Below, in pieces: positions 20,905 to 30,873 of a stretch of DNA of 37,476 nt (positions are counted from its first letter, which is position 1; each line of letters starts with the position of its first letter). The notes beneath the pieces were generated by a model, which searched no databases, was not told the origin of the DNA, and saw only the letters and a list, made by a program, of their open reading frames with translations. The translations under genes were made by a program, and so were the position numbers. This DNA comes from Branchiostoma floridae (taxonomy: Eukaryota; Chordata; Leptocardii; Amphioxiformes; Branchiostomatidae): NCBI RefSeq assembly GCF_000003815.2, contig NC_049993.1, positions 19,047,068 to 19,084,543 on the forward strand, read 5' to 3'.

Positions 20905-21240
20905 CATATAGTGTGACGTAGCTACAGGGTGTTTGACCCAGAACCCAGAGGTCCTGGGCTCGAATCCTATAATGTAACCCTTGGGAAAGACACTTTACTC
21001 CACCCAGGTGTAAAAATGGGTTGGGGAGGTAAAAGACTAATCTTCAAGCAGATCCACGGTGGCGTGATATAGTATCAAACCCACCGGTGCCCGTTTGACT
21101 CCCGACTATACTCCTTAATTGGCCAGCTTTGATACTATCTTATGGCACCGTAGGATCTGCTTGGAGATTAGTAAAAGACGACAGTAGGAGAGGGCTTCGT
21201 CCCCTAAGAAAGTGCCCTAGACACTAGAATAACAACCCAC
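20905..21240 (+). mobile_element. tRNA-derived SINE, split by a MITE
   Basis: The head has an A-box-like GTAGCTACAGGGTG and a B-box-like GGGCTCGAATCC (about 20958), then GGGAAAGACACTTTACTCCACCCAGGTGTAAAAATGGG. The left part ends GGGGAGGTAAAAGAC at 21037 and the right part resumes as GACGACAGTAGGAGAGGG after the MITE. The intact relative on the minus strand at 25.85-26.10 kb runs GGGAGGTAAAAAGCAGTGGGAGGAGAGGG without a break. Confidence 0.75.
21029..21179. mobile_element. MITE-like fold-back element nested in a SINE, 9-bp target duplication
   Basis: The 133-bp element 21038-21170 starts TAATCTTCAAGCAGATCC and ends GGATCTGCTTGGAGATTA. GTAAAAGAC flanks both sides (21029-21037, 21171-21179). Inner arms GATATAGTATCAAA and TTTGATACTATCTTAT are complementary. 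The empty-site form can be inferred from the uninterrupted SINE at 25.9 kb. Same family as the element at 10.5 kb. Confidence 0.9.
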
Positions 21241-21381
21241 TGCCTTTAAGGCATTGAAAGGCTACTATACTACTTATACCTTTCACTAATACATAACGTG
21301 TTCGTGTGGCCGCTCACTACAGAATTTCCAATATACAAGTTAGCAGTCACACTGAGACAGAAATAAAAGGGGTATCATCAA

Positions 21382-21555
21382 AACTCAACCTCCGCATAGC
21401 CTTGTGGTCAGAAGTAGTCTGATTTAGCAAAGATGCAAACTATTTCGGCTCCTGTGTCTGTTTTTCAACGCGAAAACTCAACCTCCGTATAGCCTGTTGG
21501 TCAGAAGGAGTCTAATTTAGCAAAGACTTCGGCTCATGTGTCTGTTTTTCAACGC
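21382..21555. repeat. Two-copy tandem duplication
   Basis: AAAACTCAACCTCCGCATAG... to ...GTCTGTTTTTCAACGCG (21381-21474) is followed directly by a slightly shorter second copy (to about 21555). The second copy lacks about 10 nt in the middle. Non-coding. Confidence 0.85.
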
Positions 21556-21724
21556 GACTCGTATGCATTTAATGTTTTGTCAAACATTTGAAATCAACAG
21601 AAACCTGCGAAACCCAGGCTGGTCGTAAACCACTGTAGCTTTTGTGGGCAAATGACGACAACACCACGCAAACAGGGAAACGGCGCTGTTACTGAGAGCT
21701 TCTGTCTGTGCGGAAGACGAAAAA

Positions 21725-22460
21725 CATACTTAACGTTGGCGCGGTTTTAAATTTGTTTTTGACCTTGAGAGGTCGATTAGAAAGGTCATCATCGCTTGTA
21801 CAATAACAAACATTTCTTGCAATCGAGCTTGTGTGGCGATGACGTGATTGAGCGAATTCTTGAAGAGAAATTTCCCTCGTAGCTCTGCGTTGGCGCGGTT
21901 TTGTTTTGAACTTGAGGGTTCGATTGGAAAGGTCATCTTCCCTTGTTCGAGAGCAAACAGTTTTAACAAGGAAACGCTTATGATGCATTAATGATTTCAG
22001 ACGACAACGAGACGGCACGTCTTTGTCTTTGACCTTGAACGGTCGTTGTAAAGGTCACCGCACTTGTTTTTACAGTACTAGTCATCAACCGACAATTATT
22101 CAAACATTTCTACAGTTGCGTCGTGTTCTTTATACATCTTTTTTTCAAGAGAAATCCGCTCCGTAGCTTCGCGTTGGCGCTATTTTGTGTTTGACCTTGA
22201 AAGTTCGGTGTAAAAGGTCGACAGCAAACAGTCAGTTTGACCTTTCTACAGCTGTGTCGTGCTCTGTGCATAAGTACCAGGCGCTAATGATCTATGTAAC
22301 CATTTTCCCAAGAGAACTTGAAATCCTTTTCGTAGCTTCGCGTTGGCGCGGTTTTCTGCCTGACCTTGAGGATTCGATTGGAAAGGTCACTGCGCGTGTT
22401 CAACAGCAAACAGCTAGTTTGACCTTTCTAGACTGTGTCGTGCTCTGTACATAATACGGA
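21725..22460. repeat. Degenerate tandem repeat, about 140-175 bp unit, with TCAAGGTCA-like sites
   Basis: Five related copies begin near 21735, 21889, 22020, 22170 and 22338. Shared blocks are GCGTTGGCGCGGTTTT, TTTGACCTTGA, TTCGATTGGAAAGGTCA, ACAGCAAACAG and, in the last two, GACCTTTCTA...GTGTCGTGCTCTGT. TTGACCTTGA is the complement of TCAAGGTCAA, a nuclear-receptor extended half-site; it is kept in copies 1, 3 and 4, partly in 5, and lost in 2. Confidence 0.8.
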
Positions 22461-23020
22461 AACTCTAATGATGTCATTAACTAGCCCGCCGACATTGCCG
22501 TGGGAAATTTTAAACACTCCTCAAACATTTTTGTCCATTTCTCGGAAACCGCTGTCATTAACGTGTTTATAGCAATGAAAATAAGCCAAAGATACCTCTG
22601 CGAGAGGGAAGCAAAATAAATAAGATTCTTCTCGGCTGTTTGTTGCACAGTTTGACGTCACGAGAGGCGGGAATTGCGCAAAACATACGCGACTTGAACT
22701 GTGTAGCTTATTGTCACTGGTAAGATGTAGAGTCAAGTTATTTCAAACATTTCAAGAGAACCAACCAAGAATCCCACCACGACCAAGAATTCATGTTGAC
22801 GCTATGAAGTTGATCCTGAACGTTCCAGATATCCATTTCTGAAATAGTCAGTTACGTCTGCAGTGGTGTGTAATAATACACACAAAGGCGTTGTGTAAAC
22901 CAAAAAGAAAGAAAGTGATAAAGAAATAGCTATCATAACATTAACATTTTCTAAGAGGGGACTTTTTTCCCTTTAGGAATGTGAATTAGATAACGTTATC
23001 ATAACGTTGGATCTATAGCA
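22461..23020. other. Intergenic stretch without recognised genes
   Basis: Nothing with coding signal. A few segments resemble the tandem repeat just to the left but are too decayed to place. Confidence 0.4.
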
Positions 23021-23030
23021 CACGAAATTC

Positions 23031-23126
23031 TACTCTCCAAGCAGAGACATCAAGAAAACAGTACAAATTAGAAAGCCCGACAAACTGACTTTAAAACGTT
23101 AGCCTATAGCCTCTGCTTGTAGAGTA
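23031..23126. mobile_element. MITE-like fold-back element, small copy
   Basis: A 96-bp element with ends TACTCTCCAAGCAGAG and CTCTGCTTGTAGAGTA. The inside has AGAAAGCCCGACAAA, shared with the element at 23.5 kb. Flanking target duplication is not clear, which suggests an older insertion. Confidence 0.75.
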
Positions 23127-23483
23127 ACAAATACCACATCTAAGGGGATGAAATAAATTTTACCACTGTAATTTCAGAAGTGGATCTCTTGTATTTGAGA
23201 CATCTTTAAGGTACGATGTTGTTTTACACACAGATTTTGACTCGAAAATGTAGAATTGTCCCTACCACGATGACCTTGATTAGTGCTCTCTGAGACCTTG
23301 ACAAACATTAAGACATCGCCTGGGGTCACATTAAGCGTCTTGGGTTCCACCCTCAGCCTTAAGACGATACCAGATTGCCCGTGATCTGTACTTAGGAACG
23401 TATACAGAGGCTAAGGAGCGCGGATTAAGTTCTAAGATCAACGGTTAAGAACATAAACATGTCACGCAACAAGTTGGATGGAT

Positions 23484-23709
23484 GAAACGGGGTACTCTCC
23501 AAGCAGAGGTTAGGCCACGGCTGTTTTTTAACGTGTTTTTTTTAGTCGTTTTATCGGGCTTTCTATTTTGTATCTTATATTGCTGTTTCAAAACTTGCTG
23601 TGTTAGGTTTTCACACAGCAAGATAAGATACAAAATAGAAAGCCCGATAAAAACGACTAAAAAAACGTTAAGCCGGAGCCTAACCTCTGCCTGGAGAGTA
23701 GAAAAGGGG
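23484..23709. mobile_element. MITE-like fold-back element, long hairpin, with 9-bp target duplication
   Basis: The 208-bp element 23493-23700 begins TACTCTCCAAGCAGAGGTT and ends CCTAACCTCTGCCTGGAGAGTA. It is flanked by GAAACGGGG and GAAAAGGGG (8 of 9 identical). Almost the entire element folds on itself: CGTTTTATCGGGCTTTCTAT is matched by ATAGAAAGCCCGATAAAAACG. Open frames across it, on both strands, are hairpin artefacts. Confidence 0.88.
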
Positions 23710-23989
23710 GTCAACTTGAAATGAGCGGATTGGTTAATCTTCGAGCAGATGTTTGGTGGACAATTGTGAAGATTTTTTGACTGACTGGCTTCTCTTACAA
23801 CCCCTTTGGATGGTGCACAAGTCCTTTTTAACATGCGTTTATGCAGGAATTCAATAATAGAATCTGAATCAACCATTCTACTGGACACTACAATGTAATA
23901 TTTAACATAGTAATAACAAAGTACAGTATATGATTATAGCACTATATTGTGTTTAAATACCGTTTACACTACGGTTTCTTAGATCTAAA

Positions 23990-25450
23990 CATGCTATTAA
24001 ACGAACGGGATGGATAAAGGGGCATCTAGGGTGTTATCCTGAAATGCACTCTTACTTCTTGCTTTTCTCCAATGAAACTGAAGTAAAATACGTTCATTTT
24101 TGAAATCCCTACACCTACACCTAAACCAGCAAAACTGATATCAACATTTCCCATCGGATAACTCTGTAGATTGAACATTTGACAAATAAGATTCAACGAA
24201 CAGGATGATCTAAAGGGGCAGGTAAGGTCTTATCCCTATATGGCTTTTACTCGACCATCTTTGTTTAATGAAGCTGAAATAAAACACTTTCAATTCTAAA
24301 GTCCCGACGCCTGAAATAGCAAACCTGATGTCAACCTTTCCTAGGAAAAGTTGAGGAATGATGATAAATAAAGTTGTTACTTCAGGTCATATTGGTCAGA
24401 CTTTCACTCGATCACCAGATTTAATGAAGCTGAAATAAAATACTTATGATTCTTCGAGTCCTACACCTGAAATAGCAAAGCTGATATCTATATTTCTCAC
24501 GAAAAAAACTTTGTGGAATAAACTCTTGTGATATAAATTTAGAAATTAACGGGGCAGTTTAACAGGGCATCTAATGTCCTTCTAAGGTCCTTTTTTATTT
24601 AAAAATGACGTCCACTGAACCATCTTTCTTTAATGAAGCTGAAATAAAACGATTTGAATTTTAGAATCCCTTCACCTGAAATAGCAAAACTGATATCAAC
24701 ATTTCTCAAATTTGTGGAATACACTCTGACTTGCAACATAGAAACTAACCGGGTATCTAAGTCCTTAGACGACTTCAATCATTGTTTAATAAAGCTGGAA
24801 TGAAACACTAATAATTCGTCGAGTTCTTCACCTGAAATAGCAAAACTGATATCAATATTTCTCACGAAAACAACTTTGTGGAATAAACTCCTGCGATATA
24901 TGTATTAAGGAATAGGGCTGTCTAACAGGGCATCTAATGTCCTTAAATGACTTCCATTGGACCATCTTTGTTTAAAGAAGCTGAAATAAAACGCTTTGAA
25001 TTCTAAAGTCCATTCACCTGAAATAGCAAAACTGATATCAACCTTTCTCACGAGAAACATTTGTGGAATATACTCTTGCGGTATAGAAATTAACATGACC
25101 ATCTTTGTTTAATGAAGCTGAAATAAAATACTTATGATTCTTCGATACCTACAGCTACACCTGAAATAGCAGAACATATATCAATTTCTCAAGAAAAAGA
25201 CTTTGTGAAATAAACTCTTGCGATATAGATTAGTTTAAGTTTAACAGGTCATCTAATGTCCTGAAACGACCTCCATCGGACCATCCTTGTTTAATCACGC
25301 TGAAATAAAACGCTTTGAATTTGAAATCCCAACACCTGAAATCCTACTGGCAGTCAGTCTATGCAGACTATGACACTACGCAAGAACAACACCTGAAATA
25401 GCACAACTGATATCAACATTTCCCACGGGAAAACGTTGTAGATCAAACTC
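23990..25450. repeat. Tandem repeat array, about nine copies of a 150-200 bp unit
   Basis: The unit contains CATCTTTGTTTAATGAAGC, TGAAATAAAACGCTTTGAAT, ACCTGAAATAGCAAAACTG, ATATCAACATTTCTCACG, TTTGTGGAATAAACTCTTGC and GGGGCATCTAATGTCCT in order. The ACCTGAAATAGCA block recurs near 24112, 24307, 24469, 24670, 24829, 25016, 25156, 25336 and 25390 (the first and eighth diverged or broken). Spacing varies through indels. It is AT-rich and non-coding; whether it is a local satellite or a dispersed one is unknown. Confidence 0.88.
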
Positions 25451-25849
25451 TTGCCAAGCTAAGCAAAAGTAGAAAATTTCAATAGATCTGTTGGGGGCTG
25501 TTTTTCCGGCTGGGATATGGGCCAATGCCAGCTGCTTAGTAAGGCCCTTAACAAGAAAGGATTGTAAGGACCGGAAGATGATAAGGAACGTGCTCTTCTT
25601 CAAGTAGTACTAGAGATATACACGATGACCTTGACAGTTCAAGGGCGTCCATTGCTCCAGATTTTGTTTTTCATATATGTTGAGGAAATGACTTATGAAA
25701 GAAGGAGACAGTGGGCAATATACAATATACAATGCAGCGACGTTTCTAAGTTATGCGACTTATTACGTTTGATGCATGAGTTGACATTTTGAATATTAAC
25801 CATAGATAGAGGTAAAGTCTCATAGTATTTTAAGTCCATAGGGGCAATG

Positions 25850-26105
25850 GGTTTTTATCCCCTGTGTCCTAGGCATGCCATTGGGAGACGGTATACCCAA
25901 CCCTCTCCTCCCACTGCTTTTTACCTCCCAACCGAAGTCAGGTACCAATCTTTACACCTGGGTAGAGTGAGAAACGTAGGGGTGGAGGTATATTTCCTGA
26001 GGGCACGCGATCGATGGCATGCGAGGATTCGAACACAGGACCTCTGGCTTCTGGGCCAAGCACCCAGCGTAACGCCACACGGATCCACTAAGAGAAATCT
26101 TGTCA
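25850..26105 (-). mobile_element. tRNA-derived SINE, full-length-looking copy
   Basis: On the minus strand: GTGGCGTTACGCTGGGTGC (A-box region), then CCAGAGGTCCTGTGTTCGAATCC (B box), TTTCTCACTCTACCCAGGTGTAAAGATTGG, and GGGAGGTAAAAAGCAGTGGG near its 3' end. The same order occurs in the interrupted SINE at 20.9 kb. Short open frames on both strands here come from the SINE. Confidence 0.75.
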
Positions 26106-26126
26106 CGAACCAATAGAAACCTACGG

Positions 26127-26170
26127 AATGAATGAACTTTATTGCACGACATTTCCACATGGTACAATGT
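26127..26170. repeat. Interspersed repeat copy, third of three (short)
   Basis: AATGAATGAACTTTATTGCACGACATTT resembles the starts of the copies at 16.8 and 19.0 kb (TGAATGAAGA...TTGCACATTTT). It begins soon after the SINE at 25.9 kb. Confidence 0.4.
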
Positions 26171-28200
26171 AAGGCAACAGTGATAGATCAACGATACTAC
26201 GTATTACTATAACTACATAAAGTACCGTAAATGTGAACGTAAATGGCGACTTGACATATTGCAATATGCAGACGATTGATGTTCAAGGGGAAGTTCTTTA
26301 GCTCATGAACACAACAAGGTCACAACAAATGCTCTGGAACTTTGACGTGTGGAAAGTAACAGGATGGCTGCATAAAGGACAGTGTCCTTGGGTGACCCTG
26401 GGAACGCTTCCAGTTCCCATTGTGTTGCCATGGCAACACTTTGCTACAAAGGTTCGGGTGGTCCTCACACTGTGGCAAACATGGCAAATGTGACATTGCT
26501 GTTTCGTGGGTGGTCGGCTGGCGCCCCGAGGTTAACCGAAGGTTGCCGAACGCCTGGCGACAAAAGCCGAACGGAAATGCCTGTGGGTTTATGACACGAG
26601 AGTAAAGAGAGGCAGAGGTCAAGTAAGGAGATGAATTGGGAACAAATCGGAGTATTTCCTGTCTCTGATCTCAGTTTAACAGCTGAAGGGATTCTCTAAC
26701 TTTGTTAAAACTTGTTTATACCGTTGTGTTGCCAATGTACGTGCATGTACACACACAGACCAAAGAGACTCCTAGCTCAGACTAAATGTCCTTGACTCCT
26801 TGCCCTGGGACCGAGCAGGTTAACCTATTTGCACCGACTATAAGTTATATCCTATAAGAGGGAAAGAGAGGCAGGATGAGATATCATGAAAGGAGAGAGG
26901 GAGAGAGAGAGGGAGTGCATATGTACACACAGACTAAATGTCCCTTCTCAGACCAAGAAGGCTTGACCTATATGCACAGACTGTAGCACCCTATAACAGA
27001 GAAAGTGATACATGTAGGATGAGAGATCAGAAAATAGAGGGAGCGAGGAGGAGGAGGAAAAGTAATAGAGAGAGAAAGAAGAGTTAATAAAATGGCAGAG
27101 CGAAAAACTTAAAAAAAGAGCACACGAGAGAAGAGAGAGAGATAGAGTGAATACACATACTTTGCTGATACTTACTGGTACAAAAATGCTTTGTGTACCG
27201 TACCTCTTTCTTTTGTACCTCTACTTCTTGTTTCGCCAGGGGTTTTGTTGGAAACAGAAATTTTCTACTGTTTTGGGACTACACAGACTACCGCTGTTTC
27301 ACTGTATACTTCTCGGTCGCGATAGATTTCTCAGAAATCGCCTGGTTCCAGGCCCTAATTTGTCAGACTAAACCTAGTTACCACCTGTATCTGTTCCTGA
27401 CAATGAAGGCCGCGACGGACATTAGATAGAAGTAAATAAATTTTCTGGATTACGGTAACCATAACGAGATATTCGGTCCAATGCCTGTCCGTTTATTTGA
27501 TTCCTGTACTCAGTATTAAGCGGGTATACGCAATTAGGCGCCCGGACTTTCAACAAAGATCCTTGTGTCGCCTACTGAACCTTTAATTTGTAAAAGGTTG
27601 ATCCGTAGGTACTCAACTAGTTAATGTGATTTCACGCACACGACATACAACTACATGTAGCAGTGCATTTAAGAAGTCGTTCCAAAATAGAGCTATATCT
27701 TGACTTTGCCAATACATGTATAAGACTATATATAGATCGCCACTCGGAATCAAACTAGACATGAATCAAACCATTTCTTATAGATTATATTGGCTTTGTC
27801 TTAACCCAACATCCGTTCAGCATCCACATTTCCGAAAGTTGCACCCTTGGTATTTCATTTTGAGCGAGATGAGAATACAATGTAACATATCAAAAGTACA
27901 ACAAATGTCGAAAAGATGCTAGAAATTCGTGATTCTAGGAGAGCAAATCCCCGTATGTAACATATGAAGTTAACATTGCATTATGGACAGAAACAAGCTT
28001 CAACTATCGCCGATGATATCCTTAAAATTTGGAAAATAACTTTTCAGCTGTTGATTTGTAGTATATAGTAGTCTGCATTGCTTTCGAGAGATAATATTAA
28101 AATGTTTAATAGACATTAAAGAATACCGTTGTCTTGTTTTTTTTAAACGAGTTTGTTTATTTGTTTATCATTTATCTTTAAGAGGAACATATGAAAGAAG
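26171..28200. other. Intergenic stretch; local duplication and purine-rich tract only
   Basis: 26745-27140 contains a diverged duplication (CACACAGAC...GACTAAATGTCC near 26750 and 26927; GCAGGATGAGA and GTAGGATGAGA near 26870 and 27014) merging into GA-rich low-complexity DNA. No exon recognised; open frames between 27147 and 27922 are AT-rich and lack domains. Confidence 0.45.
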
Positions 28201-28205
28201 TTGGG

Positions 28206-28327
28206 TGTTCTAGCTATTCTCCAAGCAGAGGTTGGGGCGCGGAGATATAGTAGTAGCCGGGACTTTTATCCTGACTACAACCGTATATCTCTGCGCCTCA
28301 ACCTCTGCTTGGAGAATATGTTCTAGC
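28206..28327. mobile_element. MITE-like fold-back element with perfect 9-bp target duplication
   Basis: The 104-bp element 28215-28318 starts TATTCTCCAAGCAGAGGTT and ends AACCTCTGCTTGGAGAATA. TGTTCTAGC is repeated exactly on both sides (28206-28214, 28319-28327). The inner arms GGCGCGGAGATATA and TATATCTCTGCGCC extend the fold-back. It looks recent. Confidence 0.9.
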
Positions 28328-28859
28328 GGTCAATGACCTTTTAACATCATACAAAGGCTACTGTGAGCGCTGTCCATTCTAAAAGAGACTGAAGAAACCA
28401 GAAACTCAGAAGCGGACCGGATTATCCACTTGATGATGCCGATACAAACTATTCCGATAATTTGCCGGTGAGATGTCCCAGAAACGCCGGGTCCCCATTC
28501 TGCGAAGCCCCCATGAAGTTTGGTACATGCACTAGCATTCTTAGAACCTGTGCCCCCCTTTTTTCATTCACCACAAATATTTGTCATGATTTGCTTTCAA
28601 AGCTGTTTACTTGGTGGGTCGTGCATAGATTTTTGCTTAACACCGATGAAGTTCTATAAGAAAGCGTCCATAACATAAACAGAAAACCCGACCAAAATCG
28701 AGATGTTTCAAAATTTGCATTATAGAAAGACAGTCAAACGTGTGCAAGTGACCACCACTTTTGGAGGTCCCTCATTTTCCCCATTGACACAAGCAGTCAG
28801 AATCCTTGTCTATAGGGTGCCTTGTCTATAGTGTACACCTCCCTACATAGACCAGAGTT

Positions 28860-29175
28860 TATCAGTCTCCTGGGTGGTCTTTTTGGACAAGTTCGACTGT
28901 ATAGTAAAGTTGATCATGAAACTCATTATCATGTAATACTGTAGGTACCGCATTAAGCTTAGTTAGACTTGAGACACGGAACAAGTGGGTATGAGATGTG
29001 ACAGGTCTTTCAGTGTGATGTAACCAGTCACCAAGGCGTGCCTGCGAAGCTGGTGTGTTCCATAGCACAATGTCAAACTTTATTCCAACACAAAGGTACA
29101 CACGGATCAAATTTTCAACGACCACTGTCGCCTTCTTCAGGATCGATACTGATGAAAAACCACTTCAAACGTGAA
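28860..29175 (-). mobile_element. Possible retroelement 3' fragment
   Basis: On the minus strand, CCTGAAGAAGGCGACAGTGG is followed by GTTTGACATTGTGCTATGGAAC. This reads PEEGDSG in one frame and resembles terminal segments I associate with Penelope-like or LINE retroelements in marine animals. No reverse transcriptase core is present. The assignment is from memory of the motif style and is weak; the sequence itself is only a short fragment. Confidence 0.3.
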
Positions 29176-30540
29176 GCTTGTGTGTTATCAGCCTCCCTTG
29201 TAGTCTTCCTGAGCGATAGCGTTAAGGTTCTTTTATGGGGGGGGGGGTAATATGGGCTCAAATTCCCTATGCCGGCAGAGGGAGTTGATGTGCGTTAAAA
29301 CTCTCTTTCCTGGCGTAGAGAACCTTAGCTCATGTTGACAATCGCGAAAAGGTGCTCCCTTTCCAAAAATAAACGCCATAGCTCCAAAAGTGTGCTAAGG
29401 AGGCTAGTGTGTTGTTAGACTTGACAGTGGAGACGAGAGATTCGCTCGCTGTACTGTTTACCATTGTTTGTCATTAATTTCTAACACTTGCGATTAGCCA
29501 TCGGGCAATAACTTGCAATAAACTTACCTTATCTAACTTAACTTAACTTACAATATATACCGAATGGTGGTTATACTGTTTGAATAATGAACCTTGAAAG
29601 GTAGACATTATTTGCAGATTAAACATGTACAGCTTAAATCATGGTGATTAAGACCAGACACTGGATGACTTTATCCTTTGCAACTTTTCTCAGAACTTGG
29701 GACGCTCCGTCGACATCATTTCGACGGCTACGAAGTTATCATAGGGAAGCCATAAGCGCAACAGAAACCGTCAGGAAAAGTTTTTCCCTTCCCCTTTAAT
29801 AAGATAAGTGAACGTGGAAGTAAAAGTGCGTCATCTACGTACGGGCAGCGGGCACTGAAATTACCAGCAGTTTCGCCCACGCAACTCGTAACGGTTACTT
29901 GTGCACTTCCCTCACCCACATTTCTCAGGGCAAACTTTTGACACTATAACGTTACATTAATAACGTTACTTCCTTTATATTTGATAAACTTGCAACAACT
30001 TCCTTGGCTTTTCGGCCCCTTGCTACTCTTTTCCGTTCCACCCACGAGTTTTTATCCTTTTTCCCCAGCTCCACACCTTAGACCTACGTCCTTGGACCTA
30101 CGTAATAAAGTCACAGTACATCCGTTTAGGAAGGCGTCAGAATATAAACTATCAAAAGTAAACAAAACTGAAGGCTTCAAAATATCAGATCTTCCATGAT
30201 GGCTAAAATTTTCGTGATTGAATCAAGAAATGTATCAAGGTATTTGATGGGATTGAATGATGCATGGATTTTCAAGCATGGCACAACAATCGAATGATGC
30301 TCACGGCACTATCTGTGTGTGAATTACATTTTCGCCTTCTTCTCCTGAACGAAAAGGGGTGAGTCATTTTTGGATAGAAAAGGGGTTTTATAGTCACATA
30401 ATTTTTAACTTACCTTTCCAAAGCTCTACGAGAAATCACATTTGAGCTAAATTCGACAATGATATTTTCAAGTTTTGAAATATATTTGGTGTCTAGGTGT
30501 TTTTTTTTCCTTTTCAAATACATATTGGATTTTATATCCT
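29176..30540. other. Intergenic stretch upstream of NADK2
   Basis: No exon or known repeat was recognised. A G run lies at 29237-29247. Short open frames have no domains. Confidence 0.45.
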
Positions 30541-30564
30541 CCCCCTGATACTAAAATGGACTGT

Positions 30565-30660
30565 CCCACAATCACGTGAACAAACATGGCTGCCACGGGT
30601 TCGCAGATTTGTGTTTTCGACGCTGTTTTATAGCATTTCGTCCAATATTCTCACCTGACG
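30565..30660 (+). promoter_or_regulatory. Probable NADK2 promoter / 5' leader with E-box, YY1-like site and a short upstream ORF
   Basis: CACGTG at 30573-30578 is an E-box. AAACATGGCTGCC at 30582-30594 resembles a YY1 site, common near start sites of housekeeping genes. The ATG in it opens a 15-codon upstream ORF (30586-30633) ending TAG, in frame with and 99 nt before the NADK2 start. Whether transcripts include it is not known. Confidence 0.4.
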
Positions 30661-30684
30661 TCATCTCAAACTAAGTTCAAGGAC

Positions 30685-30873
30685 ATGGCGAGATTATTTC
30701 TTCGCTGTGTGTGCAGAAATAAGATGTTTGAAAGGACGTTTTGCTCGGAAAATGCGCCAAACGACCCTCCGGTCTTCCACCCAGAAAGAGTGCTCGTCCT
30801 GAGTAAGATGTCCCGTTACGAGTTCGAGAAGCACAAACAGCCTTACCTCTCGGAGGACGAGCTCAGGAGACGG
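30685..30873 (+). CDS. NADK2: NADK2 exon 1: transit peptide and N-terminus
   Basis: It encodes residues 1-63, ending phase 0 at CGG|GTAAGG. It begins MARLFLRCVCRNKMF, a basic, hydrophobic mitochondrial-type leader, and contains RVLVLSKMSRYEFEKHK, the usual start of the NAD-kinase fold. Confidence 0.88.

Noticed and set aside
29140-29180. Hammerhead ribozyme suggested by CTGATGA near 29149
   Set aside because: The stem II and GAAA core elements do not follow in the required arrangement.
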